Source of the DNA: a bacterium
Lineage (GTDB): Bacteria > SZUA-182 > DTGQ01
NCBI GenBank assembly: GCA_040755755.1
Contig: JBFLZW010000084.1
Span: forward strand, 1 to 47,468
DNA length: 47,468 nt
Direction of reading: 5' to 3'
Shown here: positions 40,742-47,468 of the stretch, piece by piece
Layout of the letters: the number at the start of each line of letters is the position of its first letter
Position numbering within the stretch: the first letter of the stretch is position 1
Program-made: the position numbers and the translations under genes
The notes under the pieces: model-generated
Told to the model about the DNA's origin: nothing
The model's database searches: none
Seen by the model: the letters and a program-made list of their open reading frames with translations, nothing else

Positions 40742-41253
40742 GATCCCTGAATATGAAATCCCCGAAAGCGGCTTTGTCCATCCTGGCTGCAATTCTGGCC
40801 CTGGACGTGGGAACCAAATATCTGGCTCAGGCTTTCCTGAGCCGGATTCATTCCCTGGCCATAATCCCCAACTTTTTCCATCTGACCTATGTCGAAAACA
40901 GGGGAGCTGCCTTTGGTTTTTTAGCCGAAACCAGTGCCCGGTTCCGTATCCCGTTCTTTATTTTCATTTCTCTGGTGGCCATTGTGGTGATTGTTATTCT
41001 TTACCGGAAAGCGGAAGGAGGGGCCTGGATCCATCTGGCATTGATCTTTATTCTGGGAGGCGCACTGGGGAACCTTATCGACCGGCTGCGGTTTGGCTGG
41101 GTAATCGATTTTCTGGACTTTCACTGGTACCACCATCATTGGCCTGCCTTTAATGTGGCTGATACCGCCATCTCCATCGGAGTGGGCATGCTGATTATCG
41201 ATATGTTTTTGAGCAAGAAAGGGAGAATATCCGGTGCATCCCATACTTTTTAA
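40738..41253 (+). CDS. lspA: Lipoprotein signal peptidase
   Basis: LspA removes signal peptides from prolipoproteins in the inner membrane. The protein has four hydrophobic segments and the conserved motifs ALDVGTKYLAQ, YVENRGAAFGFL, GGALGNLIDRL, VIDFLDF and FNVADTAIS, in which the catalytic aspartates are present. The GTG at 40738 overlaps the ileS stop (GTGA); an ATG at 40753 is an alternative. Length 171 is normal. Confidence 0.94.
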   Translation: MRSLNMKSPKAALSILAAILALDVGTKYLAQAFLSRIHSLAIIPNFFHLTYVENRGAAFGFLAETSARFRIPFFIFISLVAIVVIVILYRKAEGGAWIHLALIFILGGALGNLIDRLRFGWVIDFLDFHWYHHHWPAFNVADTAISIGVGMLIIDMFLSKKGRISGASHTF

Positions 41254-42001
41254 GCTCGGTCCGGTTACCATTTACACCTATGGTTTTTTTATTGCCCTGG
41301 CTTTTATTGCCGGTATCCTCTGGGCTTCGCGGGAAGCCAGACAACTGGGGGAAAATCCGGAGCGGATCATGGATCTTGGATTTTTCATCACCCTTGCGGC
41401 TATCATCGGCTCCCGCATCCTCTTCATTTTCCTGAATATCCAGGAATACCTCGAGCATCCGGGGAATATCGTAAAAATCTGGGAGGGAGGGCTGGTTTTT
41501 TATGGCGGATTGATCGCCAGCATTCTGACAGGATTGTTTTACCTGAAAAAGCACCGCCTCCGGGTCTGGAAATATGCCGACATTCTCGCCCCGGCCATTG
41601 CCCTGGGGCAGGGCATTGGCCGAATCGGCTGCCTGATGGCCGGTTGCTGTTATGGAAAAGAAACCTCCTGTCCCTGGGCTATCCGCTTTACCGATCCCCA
41701 TAGCCTGGCTGTGCTGAACGTTCCGCTTCATCCAACGCAAATTTATGAGGCCGTCGGTGCCCTGCTCATATTTGGCCTTTTACTCGGATTGAGAAAAAAG
41801 AAAAGCTTTGAAGGACAGATCTTCTGGACGTATATTGCCTTGTATTCAGCGCTCCGGTTTGTGATTGAATTTTTCCGCGGTGATGAAGTCCGGGCCTTCT
41901 TCTGGCATACCCTTTCCCTTACTCAGGTTATCGGGATCGCTCTTTTTCTGAGCTCCCTCTATATGCTCTGGACCTTGAAAAAAGTGGCTGCCGGGCGCTG
42001 A
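41234..42001 (+). CDS. lgt: Phosphatidylglycerol--prolipoprotein diacylglyceryl transferase
   Basis: Lgt attaches diacylglycerol to the lipobox Cys before LspA acts. It is a polytopic membrane protein of 255 residues starting at GTG, 20 bp inside lspA. Signatures are LGPVTIYTYGFFIALAF, EGGLVFYGGLI, the Lgt motif GRIGCLMAGCCYG and HPTQIYEA, with RFVIEFFRGDE near the end. The ileS-lspA-lgt overlap shows one operon. The usual Asn in GRIGNF is replaced by Cys (GRIGC). Confidence 0.94.
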   Translation: MHPILFKLGPVTIYTYGFFIALAFIAGILWASREARQLGENPERIMDLGFFITLAAIIGSRILFIFLNIQEYLEHPGNIVKIWEGGLVFYGGLIASILTGLFYLKKHRLRVWKYADILAPAIALGQGIGRIGCLMAGCCYGKETSCPWAIRFTDPHSLAVLNVPLHPTQIYEAVGALLIFGLLLGLRKKKSFEGQIFWTYIALYSALRFVIEFFRGDEVRAFFWHTLSLTQVIGIALFLSSLYMLWTLKKVAAGR

Positions 42002-42091
42002 GAAGGTGAAACCCGGTACCGGCATCTTGTTACCAGGCCGTGAAAATCCGGCCGTCCGTCCCATCCGGCCCGATCAAACTACAACCAGTGA

Positions 42092-42676
42092 CTAAGAATT
42101 CCCCTGTATCTTACTCATGAACTCCCGATATATCTCTTCGCTCAGTGATTTATTGGTGTACAATTTTTTTAATTCTGCTTTTGCCTGTTCAGAGGTAAGG
42201 ACTCCTTCACAATACAGATTGTACAAAGCTTGGGCCATTCCCTCCTGTCGTCCTTTTTCAATGCCTATTCTTTCGGCAGTAGTGATATAAGCCATTTTCT
42301 TTTCCTCCTCAAATGCCCTGATCTCATCTTGAAACTGGCGAGAAAGCTCCTTCGGTAAAACAAGCAGCCAGTCAATGAAGCGATAAAGGTTAAAAATATC
42401 TCCTCGACTATACCCTTTGTTATACAGCATCTTAACCAGGCTCAGCTTCCATAGGAGCCTGCTCTGATAGTCTCTTTTTGTCTCTAAGCTCTTAAGATGA
42501 GCCAGCACAATGATCCCAAAGGGATTGCGGCTGGCCTCAAGCTCCTCCTCTCGATATATGATTGGAAAGAAAAAAGATACAAACTCCTTGAAGTAAATTT
42601 CTATAGCTTCCTTCCAGCCGCTATCGCTGTCTTCGTAGACGATTTCGTCGCTGGTCGTAAGGTTGATCTCTGCCAT
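42092..42676 (-). CDS. Rpn-type (PD-(D/E)XK) nuclease/transposase homologue with internal deletion of the catalytic core
   Basis: The 194-residue frame joins the two ends of a longer known family of Rpn-like PD-(D/E)XK proteins (about 300 residues). Residues 21-40 are the usual N-terminus (WKEAIEIYFKEFVSFFFPII). At about residue 44 the sequence jumps to the C-terminal part: ELEASRNPFGIIVLAHLKS, RFIDWLLVLPKEL, EEEKKMAYITTAERIGIEKG. The roughly 100 residues that normally lie between and carry the nuclease residues are missing, yet the frame is intact. The C-terminus ends normally. It is most likely a decayed gene with an in-frame deletion; a shortened regulatory product is possible. Confidence 0.65.
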   Translation of the reverse strand: MAEINLTTSDEIVYEDSDSGWKEAIEIYFKEFVSFFFPIIYREEELEASRNPFGIIVLAHLKSLETKRDYQSRLLWKLSLVKMLYNKGYSRGDIFNLYRFIDWLLVLPKELSRQFQDEIRAFEEEKKMAYITTAERIGIEKGRQEGMAQALYNLYCEGVLTSEQAKAELKKLYTNKSLSEEIYREFMSKIQGNS

Positions 42677-42887
42677 CAGGATTGCTCTCCACCAATAAAA
42701 TCAATCTCTCTACAAAAATTTATTTACCAAAAGGGATCGGCTGCTTCATACCTGAAAAACCTGTCATTATTATATTGTATCTAATTTTTTGGATATTTGC
42801 CACCAGGATATCTGATCACTCCACCTCGCACATCATTAATCAGGGGAAATATAACCCTTGTTGTGGTTGGTGGCGCGAATGGAAGGC

Positions 42888-43673
42888 TTAGACACGATGA
42901 GTATACCAATGGGCGCAGCCAATGGCTCCGGCAAACTGGCCGTGGGGAAGCACCAGCACCTGCCGGGGCTTGCAGTTTTCCCGGATGATGTGCTGAATGG
43001 CCTCGTTCCGGGAAACCCCTCCGGAAAGAACGACAATCTCACTTGAAAACCGGCTGAGCATGGGAGCGATCCGGCGAAAAACGGAAAAGTTCACTCCGGC
43101 ACACAGCGAGGGCAGGGGAACGCCTTCCACGAGCTTACCGATCAGCTCTGACTCGCCGAATATAGCGCAGGTGGAATCAAGCTCGACCGGGTCCCGGTAA
43201 TATCGCCCCAGCTCTTCCACGCTGAATCCCAGGACCCTGGCCATATTTTCCAGATACCGGCCGCTGCTGGCTGCACATTTATCATTCATGATAAAATCAA
43301 CCACCTTCCCATTCTCAACCAGCACCACTTTGGAGTCCTGGCCGCCGATATCGACCAGGAGAAAGTCAGATAACCCGGTCAGGTACCGGGCTCCCAGGGC
43401 ATGGGCCATGATTTCCGGAATCTGGTGGGAATTCTCGAAGGTGAGTGAGTTGCGTCCGTACCCGGTCGTCACGACCGGATAGCAGGGGTTTTGGGCAGGA
43501 CCGATAGTCTCATCCATAATTCGCAGCTTTCCCGGATCGACCTGGCGGCAGGCGCGATAAAAGGCAATCGTCTCATGACTTTCCATCTGCCGGATATCGC
43601 CATTCTCCAGAAGAACGATCTTTACCTCTCTGCTGCCAAGATCCATTCCCCAGACCAGCTCGTGAGCTTCCAT
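42888..43673 (-). CDS. Activator of 2-hydroxyacyl-CoA dehydratase-like enzyme (BcrA/BadF/BcrD/BadG family)
   Basis: A 261-residue ASKHA-fold ATPase. Phosphate loop WGMDLGSREVKIVLLENG, second loop LLVDIGGQDSKVV and the adenosine motif VVLSGGVSRN are visible. C133 (NDKCAASSGRYLE) and C169 (STCAIFGESE) are the two Cys that in homodimers bind one [4Fe-4S] cluster. In the family it uses ATP hydrolysis to push one low-potential electron onto its partner. It starts 4 bp after the partner gene on the same strand, so it is translationally coupled to it. Length matches HgdC-type activators. Confidence 0.92.
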   Translation of the reverse strand: MEAHELVWGMDLGSREVKIVLLENGDIRQMESHETIAFYRACRQVDPGKLRIMDETIGPAQNPCYPVVTTGYGRNSLTFENSHQIPEIMAHALGARYLTGLSDFLLVDIGGQDSKVVLVENGKVVDFIMNDKCAASSGRYLENMARVLGFSVEELGRYYRDPVELDSTCAIFGESELIGKLVEGVPLPSLCAGVNFSVFRRIAPMLSRFSSEIVVLSGGVSRNEAIQHIIRENCKPRQVLVLPHGQFAGAIGCAHWYTHRV

Positions 43674-43677
43674 AGAT

Positions 43678-44688
43678 TTATGCCCCCTTTCTCTCTTTCA
43701 GGACCTGCAGGAAACTTTCGATCCGGATCCTGGTCCGGGCATCGATCCTGCCGGGGTTATCCCCCTCCAGGGTGAGGACCGGCAGGTTGATGGACTTTCG
43801 GACAATAAGATCCTCTAGGCGATGAAAGCAGAAGGACTGAACATAATGAATCAGGCCGTCGATCCGGCGCACTGCAAGCTGTTCCCTGATATCGGCAATC
43901 CGGGCAAAGACATCGTACGGGTAGGTATAGCGCCGGTACTGCTCCACCAGGTCTTCCCCCTGACCGCAGGCGGGCATGCTGAACTGGCGCTGCACCTCGT
44001 TGAAGACAATGCGGCCCTCCAGCGACTCTACCAGAGAGTAAAGATCAGTGAAAATCGGGGGCACGCCGATAAATCCCAGCCGGATTTTCTCCGGCATCCG
44101 CTCTCTGGTGCAAATTTCATCCAGGAATTGATCGACCTGGGCCTCGAAGCTCTCAGGGTCTCCCTGCATATCGCTGCAACTCACCTGGTAATAATGGTTT
44201 TCAAACCCGCTCACCACTCCCTCGTCCCAGGTCATCCGGTCAATCCGGTGCACCTTGAGGCGGATGGCATCGAGCCTCTCCTTCATGGCCAGAGCGCTCT
44301 CCCAGGAACATCCCAGGGACTTCAAAAAGCGCTCCATCTGAAGCCTCAGAAGCTCCTCGTCCCGGTCATAGGGATAGGCGAAGGGAATGACCCTGACCCC
44401 CTCAAGGCTGAGCATTTCGATCAGGGCCTGAGTGTTGCTGCAATCTCCCTGGGTCACGGCCACCATTTGGGAGATTCCCTCCTGCAGGGCAACCGAGTAT
44501 ATCCCCTTGATCCAGGCGCACAGATTCCGGGGAAAGCCCTGAATCTCAGCCTGGTGAACCAGGTGCAGGGAATCGCGGCTCATGAAAAGATTATTCAGAT
44601 CGACCGGCGCATATCCTGCGGCCAGGATAATTTCAAGGGGCACTGTGGTGGTGATGCCGATTTTTGGAATATTGGGTATATCTGGCAC
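43678..44688 (-). CDS. 2-hydroxyacyl-CoA dehydratase-type protein (HgdB/FldC/YjiM-like, possible double-cubane-cluster protein)
   Basis: A 336-residue protein of the 2-hydroxyglutaryl-CoA dehydratase D-component family. The start KIGITTTVPLEIILAAGYAP is typical. Cys residues in ligand positions are C57 (FPRNLCAWIKG), C83 (TQGDCSNTQ) and C287 (HYVQSFCFHR). Only one such subunit is encoded, followed directly by its activator; true hydroxyacyl-CoA dehydratases have two different subunits and often a CoA-transferase nearby. This single-subunit arrangement resembles E. coli yjiM-yjiL and the double-cubane-cluster proteins. The substrate is unknown. The start is GTG, without a good ribosome binding site. 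Confidence 0.85.
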   Translation of the reverse strand: MPDIPNIPKIGITTTVPLEIILAAGYAPVDLNNLFMSRDSLHLVHQAEIQGFPRNLCAWIKGIYSVALQEGISQMVAVTQGDCSNTQALIEMLSLEGVRVIPFAYPYDRDEELLRLQMERFLKSLGCSWESALAMKERLDAIRLKVHRIDRMTWDEGVVSGFENHYYQVSCSDMQGDPESFEAQVDQFLDEICTRERMPEKIRLGFIGVPPIFTDLYSLVESLEGRIVFNEVQRQFSMPACGQGEDLVEQYRRYTYPYDVFARIADIREQLAVRRIDGLIHYVQSFCFHRLEDLIVRKSINLPVLTLEGDNPGRIDARTRIRIESFLQVLKERKGA

Positions 44689-44845
44689 GGTATATATCTA
44701 ATAGTATGTATCTTGAGCTTGGAGTATGCCGTATGCTATACTCTGTGCATATTTATGCGATAACAGAACGAGTTATAATACCATATCTTCCCGGCAGTGG
44801 CAATTCTTTGAAAACCACAGCAGATCTTCCCCATGTTCCAAGAAA

Positions 44846-44989
44846 CTTGATAGAGAGATTATTCAACAAGTGAAAAAATATGCTCAAAGGAAAAATATGA
44901 GCTTATCAAAGATGGTAGAGAAATATCTTAAATCGCTAACCATAAGAAGTGCATTTTTCTCTTTACATTCCTCCCGTAAGATTTTATAG
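44846..44989 (+). pseudogene. Remnant of a ribbon-helix-helix (DUF6364-like) antitoxin
   Basis: The translation LDREIIQQVKKYAQRKNMSL, then SKMVEKYLKSLT, matches the core of small RHH antitoxins of the DUF6364 type (normally beginning MKTKLTLT before LDREII). The N-terminal strand that contacts DNA is lost: the frame upstream of 44846 is unrelated. After SLT only 15 residues of unrelated sequence remain. No toxin gene is adjacent. It seems to be the scrap of a toxin-antitoxin pair. Confidence 0.5.
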
Positions 44990-45180
44990 TAATCCGGTCT
45001 GATCCGGAGGGAATTCAGGCCGGAATCTCAACCGGTATTCGCGACGGAATTTTTCGCAATCCAACCCGCAGGATAAACCGCAATGAAAAAGAAAGGGGGG
45101 GAATATCATCAAGTAGTTACCTGTCCATCGTTCTATCAGCAATAGTGAGAGGCAATTTCTGAGGGGGAGGAAAGTGCACT

Positions 45181-46668
45181 ATGAGCTCAACAACCTTAAA
45201 CGAATCAATAAACTCAGGGGTAGGTTTAACGATGACCGTATACAGTAACTTAAAAGAATTGCTGGATAGTATTAAAGATGGGGTATCTATTTCGGCTGGC
45301 ACACTGCACATTACTGACCGGGAGTTGTTCAGGAGCCGGTTGATCGATGAACTGGCTTTGAATGCAAGCCTCAATGATGACCAGGCCGTTAAGCAGGCCA
45401 GCCAGTGGATTATCTGGGAGGCAGCACGGGAATTCGGCATTTTCCCTTCGTCCATTCAGGAGTTTTACGAAGCCAGAGGAAGGGATGAATTTGAGGGAAT
45501 TACGGTTCCGGCGATCAATATTCGCGGGCTTACTTACTATGTGGCCCAGGCGATCATCAAAACCGCTCTGAAAAACCAATCCAAATCATTCATTTTTGAA
45601 ATTGCCAAATCAGAAATCGGCTATACCTTCCAGCCACCGGCAGAATATGCCTCCCAGTGCCTGGCTGCGGCCATCAAGACCGGATACGTCGGCCCGATTT
45701 TCATCCAGGGGGATCACTTCCAGGTCAACGCCAAAAAGTACAAGGCTGATCCGGAAGCTGAAATCAACGGGCTCAAGAAACTGATCAGCGAGGCGATCGA
45801 GAGCGGCTTTTACAACATTGACATTGACAGCTCCACGGTCGTGGATTTGAGCAAACCTACCATCAGGGAGCAGCAGAAGGATAACTACACCATCGCTGCC
45901 CAGCTTACTGCCTATATCCGGCAAATCGAGCCGCGGGGGATCACGGTTTCCGTAGGCGGTGAGATCGGCGAGGTTGGCGGGAAAAACAGTACTCCGGAAG
46001 AGCTGACCGCTTTCATGGACGGCTATCGTGAAACCCTGCGCCAGATTGATCCTGACCTGGAAGGAATCAGCAAGATCAGCGTACAGACCGGCACGGCGCA
46101 CGGCGGAGTGGTTTTGCCCGATGGAAGCATTGCCGAGGTAAAGCTGGATTTTAATACTCTGGAAACCCTGTCCAGAATAGCCAGAGAGGAATACGGCCTG
46201 GCCGGGGCTGTTCAGCATGGAGCGTCAACCCTGCCGGATGAGGCGTTCCACCGCTTCCCTGACACCGAGACTGCCGAGGTCCACCTAGCTACAGGATTCC
46301 AGAATATCGTCTATGAGAGCAAAGCCCTGCCGCAGGAGCTGCGGACCAGGATCTATGACTGGCTGAAGACCAACTGCGCCAGCGAATGGAAGGAAGGGCA
46401 GACCGAGGAGCAATTCATCTACAAGACCCGCAAGAAAGGGTTTGGCCCATTCAAGAAAGAGCTCTGGATGCTGCCGCCTGAAACAAAAGAGGCCCTCAGC
46501 CGGGAATTGGAGACGCAACTGGATTTTCTCTTCAAGAAATTGAATGCCAATAACACTCAGTTGCTGATCGAGAAGTATATCAACATGCAGGTGATCCCGA
46601 AACAAATCCCCCAGGACCTTCTTGCTCTTACCGGCACTTCTGCCAGAAAGTGCAGTTGCTGTCATTAG
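45181..46668 (+). CDS. Class II fructose-bisphosphate aldolase-like protein, long form
   Basis: The 495-residue protein has a zinc-dependent class II aldolase barrel (about 90-390): AINIRGLTYYVAQAIIKTAL at the start, GPIFIQGDHFQVN with the zinc-binding HF/DH position, NIDIDSSTVVDLS, VGGEIGEVGGK, VQTGTAHGG (zinc His) and GAVQHGASTLPDEAFHRFPD. It would split or form a ketose bisphosphate in the cytoplasm. An N-terminal extension (about 1-85) and a 100-residue C-terminal part make it longer than the usual 280-360 residues. It ends with the Cys/His-rich tail KCSCCH. GGGGGAGGAAAGTGCACT precedes the ATG; an internal ATG at 45232 is possible. The exact substrate is not readable. Confidence 0.85.
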   Translation: MSSTTLNESINSGVGLTMTVYSNLKELLDSIKDGVSISAGTLHITDRELFRSRLIDELALNASLNDDQAVKQASQWIIWEAAREFGIFPSSIQEFYEARGRDEFEGITVPAINIRGLTYYVAQAIIKTALKNQSKSFIFEIAKSEIGYTFQPPAEYASQCLAAAIKTGYVGPIFIQGDHFQVNAKKYKADPEAEINGLKKLISEAIESGFYNIDIDSSTVVDLSKPTIREQQKDNYTIAAQLTAYIRQIEPRGITVSVGGEIGEVGGKNSTPEELTAFMDGYRETLRQIDPDLEGISKISVQTGTAHGGVVLPDGSIAEVKLDFNTLETLSRIAREEYGLAGAVQHGASTLPDEAFHRFPDTETAEVHLATGFQNIVYESKALPQELRTRIYDWLKTNCASEWKEGQTEEQFIYKTRKKGFGPFKKELWMLPPETKEALSRELETQLDFLFKKLNANNTQLLIEKYINMQVIPKQIPQDLLALTGTSARKCSCCH

Positions 46669-46722
46669 GGATTAATCACTCAGGGTTTGTCATTCAGGAC
46701 TTTTCATTCAGGATCATAAACA

Positions 46723-46756
46723 GGGCGCAAGGGGTGATTTTCCCCTGCGCCCTCTC
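46723..46756 (+). terminator. Hairpin terminator after the aldolase gene
   Basis: GGGCGC-A-AGGGG pairs with CCCCT-GCGCCC (46742-46752) with one bulged A. A weak pyrimidine run (TCTCTT) follows. It lies 54 bp after the stop at 46668. Confidence 0.65.
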
Positions 46757-46815
46757 TTACACTGCTGCCTTTTGCACCCGATTGTGCAGACTGTCCTTCG
46801 GAGCCCTGCCGGAGC

Positions 46816-47184
46816 CTATTCCTCGCGGGTATTCCCCACCGCGGCAAGGGCAATAGAAACAGCATGGAGGATGAGGCCCGGCAGAAAATATAAGGTGTAT
46901 CCTGCCGCTACGACCAGAAGCCACAGGAAACCTCTGGCAACCCTGCCCCGATAGATATGTCCTCCGCCCGGAACCAGAACCGACAAAGCTGCCGCTATGG
47001 CCGGATTCCATTTTGCCTGAGAACGGCTTGACGCTGCGGCCTTTAACTCCGGGTCGAGAAACTCCCCACAGTATCTACACTTTTTCGCCTCCATGAGAAT
47101 TGCTTCAGAGCAAAACGGGCATTTTTTCAGCAGATTTTGAACTTCCGACTGGATATCCGATTGTGTTGGTGAACTCGTGCTCAT
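46816..47184 (-). CDS. Zinc-ribbon small membrane protein (TM2-like)
   Basis: A 122-residue protein with an N-terminal zinc ribbon, CPFCSEAILMEAKKCRYCGEF (residues 22-42, two CxxC knuckles), a Ala/Ser-rich linker, and two hydrophobic segments (IAAALSVLVPGGGHIYRG and GFLWLLVVAAGYTLYFLPGLIL) joined by a short basic loop. The GGGHIYRGRVARGF motif resembles the TM2 family (G-x-G-x-HxFYxG). It is likely an inner-membrane protein of unknown role. GAGGGGAGGTTCCA lies ahead of the ATG. Convergent with the aldolase. Confidence 0.8.
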   Translation of the reverse strand: MSTSSPTQSDIQSEVQNLLKKCPFCSEAILMEAKKCRYCGEFLDPELKAAASSRSQAKWNPAIAAALSVLVPGGGHIYRGRVARGFLWLLVVAAGYTLYFLPGLILHAVSIALAAVGNTREE

Positions 47185-47468
47185 TGGAACCTCCCCTCTT
47201 TCGCTGGAGCTGGTATTGTGTGTGAGTCTCTTTTTCAGGGAGTCCTTCCTGCATATTACTCCCCATAGTTTCTTTTCTGCATAATGAGCAGATTTATTCG
47301 GAATGGTACTTTACAGAATGAGCTGTGCGAATATCCCTATCCCGAATGGCACTTACATAAGCCAAGCTTATAATATAGAGAGGACACAAAGCACACAGGG
47401 AAAAAAGATCTCCCGCAGAGACGCAGAGACGCAGAGAACAACCAATCCGGCAAGGTCCTGATGAAAGT
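47185..47468. other. Intergenic DNA at the right edge with a GCAGAGAC repeat
   Basis: No gene is seen. Bases 47415-47436 are tandem units of GCAGAGAC (GCAGAGACGCAGAGACGCAG). Together with ACACAAAGCACACAGGG just before, this is another low-complexity dispersed repeat of the type found at 4047 and 32701. Confidence 0.6.

Overview
The window reads as a piece of chromosome from an uncultivated-type, Gram-negative, probably anaerobic bacterium of the deltaproteobacterial / Desulfobacterota-NC10-Nitrospirota kind. The evidence is lspA and lgt, a PEP-CTERM protein, type IV pilins, a FliA-type sigma factor, an electron-transfer flavoprotein with a built-in ferredoxin, a 2-hydroxyacyl-CoA dehydratase-like protein with its iron-sulphur activator, and an F420-nonreducing-hydrogenase-type small subunit. 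Base composition is moderate, with AT-rich islands around 4.7-5.2 kb and 18.8-19.9 kb. The lineage is inference; there is no rRNA here.

Layout. 0-0.36 kb: 5' part of a secreted Gly/Tyr-repeat protein (minus strand), running off the left edge. 0.9-1.4 kb: two abutting gene scraps (GlgX and pRiA4b ORF-3-like). 1.5-4.0 kb: a response regulator with an NtrC-like layout but a degenerate AAA+ domain, convergent with a FliA/WhiG-type sigma factor. 4.0-5.45 kb: mostly non-coding, with dispersed repeats. 5.45-14.6 kb: a glucan cluster: an unknown protein, a plant-type alpha-glucan water dikinase, a GH13 protein, an amylo-alpha-1,6-glucosidase-type debranching enzyme, and then a zinc alcohol dehydrogenase. 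Short palindromic repeats sit in front of or between most of these genes. 14.6-17 kb: an orphan hydrogenase-small-subunit-like protein, a small acidic protein, and remnants of a CheY-like gene and an IS66 transposase. 17.2-18.8 kb: a type IV pilin and a PEP-CTERM protein, convergent.

19.9-21.6 kb: gltX, tRNA-Gln(CUG) and tRNA-Glu(CUC) in a row on the minus strand, which looks like one transcription unit. 21.7-32.7 kb: a long plus-strand lipid operon: yceD-rpmF-plsX-fabH, acyl-CoA dehydrogenase, etfB, ferredoxin-etfA, a PilX-like protein, then fabG-acpP-fabF-rnc. The slot where fabD is usually found holds the dehydrogenase/ETF module instead. 32.8-37.4 kb: two large secreted proteins on the minus strand. 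37.9-42.0 kb: ileS-lspA-lgt with overlapping junctions. 42.1-44.7 kb: an Rpn-type nuclease homologue lacking its catalytic core, and a two-gene 2-hydroxyacyl-CoA dehydratase/activator unit. 45.2-46.7 kb: a long class II aldolase. 46.8-47.2 kb: a zinc-ribbon membrane protein.

The best candidates for something undescribed are the glucan-phosphorylation cluster built round a plant-type GWD, the response regulator without GAFTGA or a normal Walker B, the gltX-tRNA-tRNA unit with a promoter that abuts the start codon, and the dehydratase-like pair that may be a double-cubane-cluster system. All names come from reading motifs by eye; no database search was run.
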